From: an uncultured Lachnospiraceae bacterium
GTDB lineage: Bacteria > Bacillota > Clostridia > Lachnospirales > Lachnospiraceae
DNA: 64,000 bases
Reading direction: 5' to 3'
Assembly (NCBI GenBank): GCA_947626745.1
Contig: CANQTF010000003.1
Location: 1-64,000, forward strand
A program made the position numbers and the translations under genes. Positions within the stretch are counted from its first letter, which is position 1; each line of letters starts with the position of its first letter. Below are positions 8,728 to 17,897 of this stretch, piece by piece. The notes beneath the pieces were generated by a model. It saw nothing but the letters and a program-made list of their open reading frames with translations, was not told the origin of the DNA and did no database searches.

Positions 8728-10113
8728 TTATATCATTTTTTCGTACCACACTAAATTCACGTTCCCCATCTCTTTCGCCCTGTCCGCACACCCTTTGGTA
8801 AAGCCGGCCTTGGCAAAGAGATAGAAGTGCTTGTGTTGATACGGGAACAGCTCGCTGCGCGTGACCAGCGTTTCCAGCACGCCGAGGTCAACCTTTTCAT
8901 TCGTCCATTTACATTCACCGAAAAGGGCGGTATCCCTGTCCTGCTCGGCGAGGATGTCGATCTCCGTCTGCCGTTTTTCCTTCGGATCGTTGCCCCACCA
9001 GCGACCGAGGGAGGAAAACTGCACCGGACATTTTCCGGTAAGCAGCAGCTTCCAAAGATACTGCTTGCAAATCTCCTCAAACACCTTTCCCATATAATCG
9101 GGCAGAAACGGCTCGATACGCTTGTAGGCGAGGTCGGCGGCTCCTCTGGCAATAATGGAATTGTTCTCCGGCACAAAGCGGTACCAGAAGCGGAACAGGT
9201 TGTCCTCGATGGCGTAGATCGCTTTCCGGGAAGCCTTTTCCCCGTAGGGCGTTTCTTTTCGGATGATTCCGAGGGCAACAAGGTTTTTCACATAGGTGGA
9301 GCACACGTTGGTGTCCTCGCCGACCTTGCCGGAAATTTCCGACATTCGGGTAGCGCCGGCAGCGATTGCCGTAATAATGGCGTTGTAGAGCGAAGGCTCC
9401 CGCACCTCCTGTTTCAGCAGATTTTCCGGCTCCTCAAACAGCGCCGAGGCAGGGTTCAAAAACGTATTTTTGATATTTTCCTCAACGCTCATCTTGTCGT
9501 TGATTTGCAGCAGATACTGCGGCGTTCCGCCAACGATTCCGTAAAGCAGCGCCTTGTCCTCGTCGGAAAAATTTTTGAAATACCGACAAGCTTCTTCAAA
9601 TTCGAAGGGGACGATCTTCATCTGCGCCGTCCTCCGCCCGTAAAGCGGCGCTTTGTAGGCAAGAACATGATCCTCCATGTAGGACATGGACGAGCCGCAG
9701 AGGATCAGCATCAGCTTGGAATTGTCCTTGTACTTGTCGATAAGCAGCTGCAGCGTAGAGGCAAGGCTTTTTTCCGACCGAGCGACATAGGGGTACTCGT
9801 CGATGGCAAGAATAAGCCGCTCCTGTTCGGACAGCTTGAACGCATACTCCACCGCCGCCTGAAAGGAGTGAAAAGAGCCGTCCGTCTCGATGCCGGTGCG
9901 GTACTCCAGAATGCTCTTGCTGAAATTTTCGAGATTTTGCTTGGCGTTGCTCTCCACGCCCATGAAATAGATAGCGTTTTTGCCCTGAATAAATTGATTG
10001 ATCAGCGCCGTTTTTCCCACGCGCCGTCGCCCGTAGATCACCGTGAATTCAAATTTGTTTGAGGAATATTGCCTGTTCAAGACTTCCAGTTCCCGATCTC
10101 TGCCGATAAACAT
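8728..10113 (-). CDS. AAA-type ATPase with DUF234 nuclease-like C-terminus
   Basis: A 461-residue protein of the archaeal-ATPase-like family common in gut Firmicutes and Bacteroidetes. The P-loop is GRRRVGKTAL (about residues 28-37) and Walker B is LILAIDEYPYV. The C-terminal region contains EIDILAEQD and GECKW, the acidic-plus-Lys pattern of the PD-(D/E)XK fold assigned to DUF234. Function is unknown; roles in defence or DNA metabolism have been suggested for relatives. The ATG at 10113 has GGGAGG 7 nt upstream; the earlier in-frame ATG includes that site. The gene stands alone behind a near-consensus promoter. Confidence 0.85.
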   Translation of the reverse strand: MFIGRDRELEVLNRQYSSNKFEFTVIYGRRRVGKTALINQFIQGKNAIYFMGVESNAKQNLENFSKSILEYRTGIETDGSFHSFQAAVEYAFKLSEQERLILAIDEYPYVARSEKSLASTLQLLIDKYKDNSKLMLILCGSSMSYMEDHVLAYKAPLYGRRTAQMKIVPFEFEEACRYFKNFSDEDKALLYGIVGGTPQYLLQINDKMSVEENIKNTFLNPASALFEEPENLLKQEVREPSLYNAIITAIAAGATRMSEISGKVGEDTNVCSTYVKNLVALGIIRKETPYGEKASRKAIYAIEDNLFRFWYRFVPENNSIIARGAADLAYKRIEPFLPDYMGKVFEEICKQYLWKLLLTGKCPVQFSSLGRWWGNDPKEKRQTEIDILAEQDRDTALFGECKWTNEKVDLGVLETLVTRSELFPYQHKHFYLFAKAGFTKGCADRAKEMGNVNLVWYEKMI

Positions 10114-10142
10114 TGTACTACCTCCCATTTTAAGGTAGATAC

Positions 10143-10171
10143 AGTATAGCGCAGAAAAACAAATTGGTCAA
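10143..10171 (-). promoter_or_regulatory. SigA-type promoter of the AAA ATPase gene
   Basis: On the minus strand TTGACC (10166-10171), a 17-bp spacer and TATACT (10143-10148) form a near-consensus promoter. An inverted repeat, GTCAAGT at 10167-10173 and ACTTGAC at 10191-10197, covers and flanks the -35 box and may be an operator. Confidence 0.8.
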
Positions 10172-10246
10172 GTATGATTCGGCAAATCTAACTTGACTTC
10201 AGCGGATTATAGTGTAGAATCGCTAGAATCGACACCTGTTTTCACG

Positions 10247-10810
10247 CTAATATCCCCTCCTGATGATCTCCGAGAGCCTGTACGCCACGTCCCGCAGACT
10301 GCCTGACACTGTCCCGCGGAACCACGCCATGTACAGACTGCCCGCGCCGCCCGCATAGAAGTAGCACCGCTCCATGAAGGCCGTCCGAGTGCGTATATCT
10401 TCGCTGATATCTGCAGAGGCCGCAAAATGCTTGGCAATCAGCTCCGGCAGCTCCACGATAAAGAGATTTGTCGGCTGGGAACTCATCAGCGCAAGGATCA
10501 GTTCTTTATTCTGCTCCAGATATTCCGAGATCTTTAGAAAAAGCGACAGCGGCTCTTTTAACAGATACGGGCTTTCCGCATCGGAAAGCAGGTCGTACAG
10601 CGCCTGTACGATCTCGTCCTCCATACTCTGGATCAGCATATTGATATCCGCGTAATGCGCATAGAATGTGCCTCGGTTCAATTCCGCTTTCTCCACGATA
10701 CCGGTCACCGTGATCTTTTCCAGCGGTTTTGTCTGAAGAAGCTCAATAAAAGCGTCTCTTATCATCTTCTTGGAACGGACTGCATTTCTGTACTCGGCTT
10801 TCTGTGACAT
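10247..10810 (-). CDS. TetR/AcrR-family transcriptional regulator
   Basis: A 187-residue repressor-type protein. The N-terminal helix-turn-helix spans about residues 10-57, with the TetR signature ITVTGIVEKAELNRGTFYAHY. The C-terminal ligand domain belongs to the group often annotated as TetR C-terminal in Firmicutes. It starts at an ATG with GGAG 9 nt upstream. The gene is divergent from the MMPL transporter gene, the usual arrangement for a local regulator of an efflux or lipid transport gene. The inducer is unknown. Confidence 0.9.
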   Translation of the reverse strand: MSQKAEYRNAVRSKKMIRDAFIELLQTKPLEKITVTGIVEKAELNRGTFYAHYADINMLIQSMEDEIVQALYDLLSDAESPYLLKEPLSLFLKISEYLEQNKELILALMSSQPTNLFIVELPELIAKHFAASADISEDIRTRTAFMERCYFYAGGAGSLYMAWFRGTVSGSLRDVAYRLSEIIRRGY

Positions 10811-10852
10811 AGGACTTCTCTCCTTTTCGCGCGTCGTTTGGGATTCCGGAGT

Positions 10853-10990
10853 TATTATACCATATCAGCAGGAAATCAAGCGCGAGCAAAGCGAGCATTT
10901 GATTTCACCTGATATGGTAACGACAGAATCTCTTAGTGCGTCAGCACGACGACTGCGCAGCAGACGGATTCTGGAGTCTATTATACCATA
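10853..10990. repeat. Double-hairpin element flanked by direct repeats
   Basis: Two hairpins lie in the TetR/MMPL spacer. In the first, TACCATATCAG and GGAAATCAA (10858-10879) pair with TTGATTTC and CTGATATGGTA (10899-10919) around a loop reading GCGCGAGCAAAGCGAGCA. The second pairs CAGAATC (10924-10930) with GATTCTG (10967-10973). The unit is flanked by the 12-bp direct repeat TATTATACCATA at 10853-10864 and 10979-10990, and the similarity extends left into ATTC[C/T]GGAGT. It looks like an inserted MITE- or REP-like unit. No coding potential is seen. Confidence 0.7.
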
Positions 10991-11014
10991 ACTTCAAACA
11001 AACAGCATATTTTT

Positions 11015-11054
11015 GTATAAAATTATACACACGTACAAAATTTGTTCATTGTAC
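11015..11054. promoter_or_regulatory. Candidate TetR operator region
   Basis: Two inverted repeats lie just upstream of and over the MMPL promoter: GTATAA-AA-TTATAC at 11015-11028, and GTACAA with TTGTAC at 11033-11038 and 11049-11054. The second right arm is the -35 box itself. This placement suits repression by the divergent TetR protein. Confidence 0.5.
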
Positions 11055-11077
11055 CGCGCTTTTTACCGTATTATAAT
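11049..11077 (+). promoter_or_regulatory. SigA-type promoter of the MMPL operon
   Basis: TTGTAC (11049-11054), a 17-bp spacer and TATAAT (11072-11077) precede the transporter gene by about 50 nt. Confidence 0.75.
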
Positions 11078-11130
11078 ATCTGTCGAAATAATTCCCCCTG
11101 CTCAGGCAGCGGGCAAAGGAGTGGATAGAT

Positions 11131-13647
11131 TTGGAAGATCCAAAGGATAAACAGGCCGACGGCGGCGGTATGATCAAGGTTGCGACTTTCATTGTTGACA
11201 GACGCAACCTGCTTTTTCTTCTTTTTGGCATTGCTCTTATTTTCTCGCTCATATCCATGAACTGGGTCAAAGTAGAAAACGCGATGTCCGCCTATCTGCC
11301 GGAGACGACGGAGACCAGACAGGGTCTTGACCGCATGGAGGAACAGTTTATTACATACGGCACCGCCAAAGTGATGGTGACGAATATCCCCTATGACAAG
11401 GCGGAGGAGATCGCCGAGCAGATCGAAGCTCTCGACTCTGTTATCATGCTGACCTTCGACAATTCTACAGAACACTACCATAATTTCTCCGCATTATATG
11501 ACATCACGTTCGGCTACGAGGAGACAGACGACCGGGCGCTGGAGGCGCTGGACGAGGTCAAGGCGATGTTTTCCGACTACGATATCTATGTCTCCACGAG
11601 CATGGGCGACGCCTCGGCGGAACAGATCGCCAGCGAGATGCAGGTCATCAGCGTGCTGGTGGCGGTCGTTGTGGTCACAGTGCTGCTTCTGACTTCCCAG
11701 ACATGGGCGGAAGTTCCCGTGCTGCTGCTCACTTTTATCTCGGCGGCGCTGATCACGAAGGGTACGAATTTTATTATGGGAACGATCTCTTTCGTGTCCA
11801 ACTCGGTAACGATCGTCCTGCAGCTTGCCCTGTCCATCGACTATGCCGTTATCTTCTGTAACAGATATAAGGAAGAGCATCAGACTCTGCCGATCCGGGA
11901 GGCCGACATCATGGCGCTGAGCAAGGCGATCCCCGAGATCTCCTCCAGCTCTCTGACTACGATAGGCGGCCTGATCGCCATGATGTTCATGCAGTTCGGC
12001 ATTGGCCGCGATATGGCCCTCTGCCTGATCCGCGCGATCTTACTCAGTCTGCTGGCCGTGTTCCTGCTGATGCCCGGTTTGATCATGCTCTTCGGCAAGG
12101 CTATGGATAAAACGCACCATAGGAGTTTTATTCCCAAGATCCCCTTTGTCGGAAAATTCGCATACAAGACGCGCTACATCATGCCGCCTCTGTTTTTGGT
12201 CCTGATCGTCGCCGCCTATATCGTGTCTTCGAAATGTCCGTACGTGTACGGTTACTCTATGCTGGAGACGCCCGTAAAAAGCGACGCCATGATCGTGGAC
12301 GAGATGATCGAGGAGAGCTTCGGCGCTTCCAATATGGTGGCTCTCATCGTCCCCGCCGGCAATTACGAGAAGGAGAAGGCGCTGTTGCATGATCTGGAGA
12401 ATTGTCCCGAGGTGGACAGCACGCTGGGGCTTGCCAACACCGAGGCCATGGGCGGATATATGCTGACCGACAAGCTGACTGCCAGAGAGTTCTCGGAGCT
12501 GCTGGAGCTGGATTATGAAGTGGCGGAGCTGCTGTATACGGCTTATGCGGTAAACGATGAGAATTACGCAAAGATCATCAACGGTCTCTCTACCTACAGC
12601 GTACCCCTGATCGACATGATCATGTTCCTCTACGATGAAGTGAACGAAGGCTATGTGACACTGGACGACGAGATGATGAACACGCTGGAAGACGCCCACA
12701 CGCAGATGCAGATCGCGCTTGACCAGCTTCAGAGCGAGGAATTCAGCCGTATGCTGATCTATCTGAATCTGCCCGAGGAGGGGGACGAGACCTTTGCTTT
12801 TCTGGAGAAAATGCACGAGATGGCCAATCAATATTATGAGGGAACGATCCTGATCCCGGGCGAGGCCACCAGCCAATATGACCTGTACAAGACATTCCAG
12901 ACGGATAACACGGTCGTCAACGTAGTCTCTATCCTGGCGGTGCTCGTGGTCCTGCTGTTCACCTTTATGTCTGCGGGTATGCCCGTGCTGCTGATCCTGA
13001 TCATTCAGGGCGCGATATGGATCAACTTTTCTTTTCCCGCCGTACAGCAGAAAAACCTGTTTTTCATGAGTTACCTGATCGTCAGCTCCATTCAAATGGG
13101 CGCCAACATCGACTACGCTATCGTGATCTCAGGGCGGTTTATGGAGTTAAAAGACAAGATGCCTAAGAAAGAGGCTATCATCGAGACGATGAACTTTGCC
13201 TTTCCCACGATCGTCACGTCGGGCTCCATGCTGGCGCTGGCCGGCATTTTCATAGGACAGATGTCCTCCGACGGCGCGATCTGCGGTATCGGCCAGTGTC
13301 TCGGCCGCGGCACGATCCTTTCCATTATCATCGTTATGTTTGTCCTGCCGCAGATCCTGCTGCTCGGTGAAAAGATCATCGACAAGACTTCGTTCGCCGT
13401 ATCCATTCCTCTGAAGCTGGAGAAGGTATCCGGTCTGGTGCGCGTGGACGGCATCGTACAGGGACAGATCAACGGCTCGGTCATCGGGGAGATGCACGGC
13501 TTTATCCGCGGCGATGCCAGTCTGTTCATCAATACCGGTAAATTAGAACAGCGCGAGGACGACGGCAGCGTTCCGGAAATCCCCGAAATTCTTCTGCCGA
13601 AAGCACAGATAACGGAAAAGGAGGCGGACACCCATGAAGAAGTATAA
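11131..13647 (+). CDS. MMPL/RND-superfamily transporter (YdfJ-like)
   Basis: An 838-residue membrane transporter with the duplicated RND plan. TM1 (about residues 28-48) is followed by a first extracytoplasmic loop, then five membrane segments with the family stretch TIVLQLALSIDYAVIFCNRY. TM7 (about 350) begins the second half, with a matching IQMGANIDYAIVISGRF. The Asp in each S/NIDYA motif is the conserved membrane Asp linked to proton coupling in MMPL proteins. It starts at TTG with AAAGGAG 9 nt upstream. The C-terminal cytoplasmic tail of about 80 residues is unusual. It overlaps the next gene by 14 nt. Substrate unknown; lipids, peptides or drugs are all possible. Confidence 0.9.
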   Translation: MEDPKDKQADGGGMIKVATFIVDRRNLLFLLFGIALIFSLISMNWVKVENAMSAYLPETTETRQGLDRMEEQFITYGTAKVMVTNIPYDKAEEIAEQIEALDSVIMLTFDNSTEHYHNFSALYDITFGYEETDDRALEALDEVKAMFSDYDIYVSTSMGDASAEQIASEMQVISVLVAVVVVTVLLLTSQTWAEVPVLLLTFISAALITKGTNFIMGTISFVSNSVTIVLQLALSIDYAVIFCNRYKEEHQTLPIREADIMALSKAIPEISSSSLTTIGGLIAMMFMQFGIGRDMALCLIRAILLSLLAVFLLMPGLIMLFGKAMDKTHHRSFIPKIPFVGKFAYKTRYIMPPLFLVLIVAAYIVSSKCPYVYGYSMLETPVKSDAMIVDEMIEESFGASNMVALIVPAGNYEKEKALLHDLENCPEVDSTLGLANTEAMGGYMLTDKLTAREFSELLELDYEVAELLYTAYAVNDENYAKIINGLSTYSVPLIDMIMFLYDEVNEGYVTLDDEMMNTLEDAHTQMQIALDQLQSEEFSRMLIYLNLPEEGDETFAFLEKMHEMANQYYEGTILIPGEATSQYDLYKTFQTDNTVVNVVSILAVLVVLLFTFMSAGMPVLLILIIQGAIWINFSFPAVQQKNLFFMSYLIVSSIQMGANIDYAIVISGRFMELKDKMPKKEAIIETMNFAFPTIVTSGSMLALAGIFIGQMSSDGAICGIGQCLGRGTILSIIIVMFVLPQILLLGEKIIDKTSFAVSIPLKLEKVSGLVRVDGIVQGQINGSVIGEMHGFIRGDASLFINTGKLEQREDDGSVPEIPEILLPKAQITEKEADTHEEV

Positions 13648-16600
13648 GCTCTTACCCGCCCTGCTGACGATCTCCCTGATCCTAACAGAACCTTTCTTGG
13701 CCATACAGGCATCCGCCGCGCCCTCCGATACCGACAGCGCGTCGGATTCTGCGGAATCCGCTGAAGATGCGCCCGCGCAAACGGAGACGATCAAGATCGA
13801 TACCGCGGAGGATTTCATCAAATTTGCCGACAACTGCCATCTGGATTCTTGGTCGGTCAACAAGATCATATCCCTGCAGAAGGATATCGACCTGTCCGGC
13901 ACTGCCTTTGAGACGATCCCTGTCTTTGCGGGCACCTTTGAAGGCAACGGGCATACCATATCCGGTTTCCGGACGGCCGATCAGGGTTATGTCGTCGGCC
14001 TGTTCCGCTACATTCAACAGGGCGGCATGGTCCGGGATCTGACGGTGCAGGGGAACGTGACCGCCACGAACGAACAGGAATGTATCGGCGGCATATGCGG
14101 CATCAACCACGGCACGATCAGAACCTGCAGCTTCCGCGGCATCGTAAGCGGCCAGAATACTGTGGGCGGCATATGCGGCACCAACTACGGCACGATCACG
14201 AACTGCCTGTCCTACGGGCGCATCACGGGCTTTTATTCCACCGGCGGCACGGTCGGCGTCAACCACGGTATCATTTCTTTCTGCCGTAACAGCGCCGGCA
14301 TCAACAACAACGCCGACTGGGTGGAAGAGGACGACGAGATGGGGACGGGCATCTTCTTCAGCTTTCAGGCGTCTGAGGACAGTATAGACCTGTACAGCGG
14401 TGTGGACACGGGCGGTATTGCGGGCTATTCCGACGGCCAGATCGAATGCTGCGAGAACTTCGGCACGATCGGCTATGAGCACACGGGCTACAATATCGGC
14501 GGTATTGCCGGACGGCAATCCGGCCTGGTCAGCCTGTGTACCAACGGCGGCGAGATCTACGGCCGCAAAGACGTGGGCGGCATCGTCGGGCAGATGGAGC
14601 CCGATATCGAGGTGGACGAGGCGCAGTCTCTGCGCAACGCCGTCAACAAGCTGCATGATCTGATCGAACAGACACTGGACGATATGCACGCCAGCAAAGA
14701 CGTCCTGAAAAGCGACTTGGACGATCTGGGCGCTTACGGCGACAATGCGCTCTCCTCCGGCGACGCAATGGTAAGCCAGATGACCGACTTCGTGGACGAT
14801 AATATGAAACAGACTCAGGCTATCACGGACCGCATCGACTATGTCATGGATATGATCCCCGGCATTATGGACGATATCGTCGCCTCCGAGGAGGCTTTCG
14901 GCCGCGCCAACGACGCGATTGGGAAACTCGCCGACGATCTGGACATCATGTCCGCCGTGGACGGCCCCTACAACGAGACGGACTATGACAGGATCGCCCT
15001 GCTCTCCACGGTGGGCGGGCAGGTCTCGGTCAATTCCCGCAATCCGGCGGAGGGCGACACCGTGGAGATCACGGTCACGCCGGAAAGCGGCTATGAACTG
15101 GATACGGATAAATTCTCCGTTAGCGGTGCGGACGGCGTCTCCTACACACCCGCGGGCGCAGAATCGACCGGCGGAACGTACTCCTTCACCATGCCCGCCG
15201 CCAACGTGTCCGTCGAGGCTTGGTTCACCGCATCGGCAGCGGCGTCCACAGATATCACCCTAAGCTCCAATCTGAGCGGCAGCGCCTCCTGTCAGAAAGA
15301 CGACAATGATTATACCCTGACGATCCGCCCCGATACCGGCTACGACTTAAACGGCGATCCCGTTATCACGGTGGACGGCGCACCGCTTACGAGCGAACAG
15401 CTTGCCTGTGTGCATATGCAGGACGGCTCTTATCAGTACAGTTTTACCGCCACATCTACGCCCTCGGCGGAGATCACGTTTGTGAAGCTGGATAAAAAGG
15501 ACACCCTGGACGTTTCCACAGACAGTCTACAGGCGTCCATCGACGAATTACGGCAGAATGCCGCACAGGCGGAACGCTGTATGGAAGAACTGCGGGCGCT
15601 GCAGGAAGCAGATCCGTCCGACACCAGTGCAATCGAAGCAAAGGCCGCGGAGCTGTCTGATTACCTGAATCAGATGTCCGCCTCCGCCACCACCGCCCTG
15701 AGCGAATGCGGCACGATATACAGTGTGCTCGCGCCGTATATGCAGGACGCCGCCGAGGCCGCGGCAGACGATATCGAACAGGCCACCGCCGAGATACACG
15801 GTATGCTGGATTCCCTCAGGTCTGCCTGTCAGACGATCCGGGTCATTTTCAATCACCTGAGTCTGCAGCCGGATATCCGATTTGCCACACTCGGGCCGGA
15901 ATTTGACGCAAGCCGCGAAGATCTGCATCAGCAGCTTATCGGAATCTCCGACGCCCTGAAAAGCCTAAGCGACAACGCTGCCGGCTATTCCGATATCGTC
16001 AACGAGGACTTGAAGGCCGTGAATGACCAGCTCAACGTCGTCTTCAATCTGCTTGCGGACCGCCTCACGGATTCCACCGAAGCGAGCGTGGAGGAACTCT
16101 ATGAAGATGCGGACGCGGAGGACATCGAGAGCATCCGCACCGGCAGAGCCGAATTCAGCGTCAACAACGGCATCATCAAGGGCGACATCAATATCGGCGG
16201 CATCGCGGGTTCGATGGCTATCGACGAGGAAGACCCCGAGGATAACGCCGCCGGAAGCGTAAACTATGAAGTCGGCAGCCATTTTATCACCAAATGCATC
16301 ATCAGCGACAGCGTCAACAACGGCTATATCACCGCCAAGAAAGACGGGGCCGGCGGTATCGTAGGCTATATGCGGCACGGTATCGTCGCGAACTGTGAGG
16401 GCTACGGCAACATAGAGAGCACCGAGGGGGATTACGTGGGCGGTATCGCGGGCGAATCCTTCACGATCATTCAAGACTGCTATGCCCTCTGCTCCGTCTC
16501 CGGCGCGAAGGACGTGGGCGGTATTGCCGGATATGCCAGCACATTGCAGGACTGCTATGCTATCGTATCCACACAGGCCACTGTGGGAAGAGTCGGCGCC

Positions 16601-17446
16601 ATCGCCGGTGAGATCGCCGACGATGCGGACGGAAACGTATCCGGCAACCGCTATGTGGGTGATGACGTTTACGGCATCGACAACATCAGCTATGCGGATA
16701 TGGCTGAACCGATCTCTTACAACGAATTGTTGTTAAGTGCGGAATATCTTCCTACCGAATTTTGGCATCTGAAAGTAACCTACCGCATAGAGGACACCTA
16801 TCTCGGCACGGAAGAGGTGAAGTACGGCGAAAGCCTCGCCAACCTGCACTATCCCAAGATCCCGGACAGAGAAGGCTTCTACGGCGTATGGCCGGATCTT
16901 TCGGATCAGGTCATGAAGGGCAATCTTCTCATAGACGGCAGCTACATGGACACCGTCACCGTCGTGGAAAGTTCCGAAAAAGCCGCGGGCGAGAGCGCCG
17001 CATGGCAGAAACCTTACGCGCTCGTGGAACAGGCTTTCACACAAGACACCGTGCTGAACGCGGAGCTGAGCGACCGGGAGCCGCCGCACGAGGCAAACGG
17101 CAGATCCTATGTCATCTACGACATTTCGCTGGACAACAGCGGCATCGGCGACAAGGACGCCTTCGCGATCAGACTGCTCAATCCTTACGGCGAAAAAGTC
17201 AAAATCTACGGTCTGACAGACGGGGAGTGGCACGAGCTGGAAGGCAAGGTGAGGGGCCAGTATCTTCAAGTGGATATGACCGGGCCGCAGGAATCCTTCT
17301 GCATCATTGATACCAAGATCGACGTGCTGCTTATCATCATTCTGACCGCCGCAGGAATAGCCTGTGCCGCGATCCTGTTCCTGTTCGTCCGCATGTCCAA
17401 GCGCATGAACGGAAAGATCGCGGCGCGGTTTAAGCGCCGTAGGTAA
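13634..17446 (+). CDS. Exported GLUG-repeat protein with C-terminal membrane anchor
   Basis: A 1270-residue surface protein. It has a Sec signal peptide (residues 1-29, cut near ASA-AP) and GLUG-type repeats with many GGI.G..GTI... turns at about 80-320. A helical, coiled-coil-rich zone (about 330-450) resembles the heptad zones of YhgE/Pip-like proteins. InlB-type beta-repeat domains (about 455-610), a second helical zone (about 620-820) and more GLUG repeats (about 830-1020) follow. One C-terminal membrane helix (about 1235-1257) ends in a basic tail. It overlaps the MMPL gene, so the two are probably translated together and may form an envelope complex. No enzymatic motif is seen. Confidence 0.8.
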   Translation: MKKYKLLPALLTISLILTEPFLAIQASAAPSDTDSASDSAESAEDAPAQTETIKIDTAEDFIKFADNCHLDSWSVNKIISLQKDIDLSGTAFETIPVFAGTFEGNGHTISGFRTADQGYVVGLFRYIQQGGMVRDLTVQGNVTATNEQECIGGICGINHGTIRTCSFRGIVSGQNTVGGICGTNYGTITNCLSYGRITGFYSTGGTVGVNHGIISFCRNSAGINNNADWVEEDDEMGTGIFFSFQASEDSIDLYSGVDTGGIAGYSDGQIECCENFGTIGYEHTGYNIGGIAGRQSGLVSLCTNGGEIYGRKDVGGIVGQMEPDIEVDEAQSLRNAVNKLHDLIEQTLDDMHASKDVLKSDLDDLGAYGDNALSSGDAMVSQMTDFVDDNMKQTQAITDRIDYVMDMIPGIMDDIVASEEAFGRANDAIGKLADDLDIMSAVDGPYNETDYDRIALLSTVGGQVSVNSRNPAEGDTVEITVTPESGYELDTDKFSVSGADGVSYTPAGAESTGGTYSFTMPAANVSVEAWFTASAAASTDITLSSNLSGSASCQKDDNDYTLTIRPDTGYDLNGDPVITVDGAPLTSEQLACVHMQDGSYQYSFTATSTPSAEITFVKLDKKDTLDVSTDSLQASIDELRQNAAQAERCMEELRALQEADPSDTSAIEAKAAELSDYLNQMSASATTALSECGTIYSVLAPYMQDAAEAAADDIEQATAEIHGMLDSLRSACQTIRVIFNHLSLQPDIRFATLGPEFDASREDLHQQLIGISDALKSLSDNAAGYSDIVNEDLKAVNDQLNVVFNLLADRLTDSTEASVEELYEDADAEDIESIRTGRAEFSVNNGIIKGDINIGGIAGSMAIDEEDPEDNAAGSVNYEVGSHFITKCIISDSVNNGYITAKKDGAGGIVGYMRHGIVANCEGYGNIESTEGDYVGGIAGESFTIIQDCYALCSVSGAKDVGGIAGYASTLQDCYAIVSTQATVGRVGAIAGEIADDADGNVSGNRYVGDDVYGIDNISYADMAEPISYNELLLSAEYLPTEFWHLKVTYRIEDTYLGTEEVKYGESLANLHYPKIPDREGFYGVWPDLSDQVMKGNLLIDGSYMDTVTVVESSEKAAGESAAWQKPYALVEQAFTQDTVLNAELSDREPPHEANGRSYVIYDISLDNSGIGDKDAFAIRLLNPYGEKVKIYGLTDGEWHELEGKVRGQYLQVDMTGPQESFCIIDTKIDVLLIIILTAAGIACAAILFLFVRMSKRMNGKIAARFKRRR

Positions 17447-17455
17447 AGCTGCAAT

Positions 17456-17491
17456 ATAAAAACGCCTGTACGATACTTTACAGGCGTTTTT
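17456..17491. terminator. Bidirectional terminator between convergent operons
   Basis: AAAAACGCCTGTA (17458-17470) and TACAGGCGTTTTT (17479-17491) form a 13-bp stem flanked by A and T runs, so it can act in both directions. It overlaps the stop codon of the RsbW-type gene. Confidence 0.9.
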
Positions 17492-17897
17492 CCACGGTCA
17501 GGATGTTCTGGCCGTCCTTGTACTCGTAACGCACATCGTCCATGGTCTTCTTCACCATGAAGATGCCCAGACCGCCAATCTGGCGTTCCTCCGCGGAGAG
17601 GGTCACATCCGGATCCGCCTTGGCCAGGGGGTCATAAGGCTTGCCGTGGTCTATGAAGGTGACCCGCACGGCCAAAGGATCCTGATCCACGTCCACCCGC
17701 ACCGTCGCCGGGCCGGAGGGATCGTAGGCATAGCGGGCGATATTGCTGAACAGCTCGTCGATGGCCACGTCTATCTGCATCTGCGCTTTCACGGGGCAGT
17801 TCAGGGCCTCCAGCCTCTCATCCACAAAGGCCGTCACCGTGGGGATATTATCAAGAGTGGCCTCCACGGTCATCTCGTTGGGATCGGTCGTATTCAT
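17478..17897 (-). CDS. RsbW/SpoIIAB-type serine kinase (HATPase) protein
   Basis: A 139-residue GHKL ATPase of the anti-sigma/serine-kinase type. The N box (IDELFSNIARYAY) retains Glu48 and Asn52, the G1 box is FIDHGKPYDP (Asp83, Gly85) and the G2 box is GGLGIFMVKK (108-117), so it is expected to bind ATP. It ends with a DGQN strand motif at 128-131. In partner switching such kinases phosphorylate a STAS protein and bind a target protein. It overlaps the phosphatase gene by 4 nt (ATGA) and is the last gene of the nine-gene operon. No sigma factor is encoded nearby in the operon. Confidence 0.9.
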   Translation of the reverse strand: MNTTDPNEMTVEATLDNIPTVTAFVDERLEALNCPVKAQMQIDVAIDELFSNIARYAYDPSGPATVRVDVDQDPLAVRVTFIDHGKPYDPLAKADPDVTLSAEERQIGGLGIFMVKKTMDDVRYEYKDGQNILTVEKRL

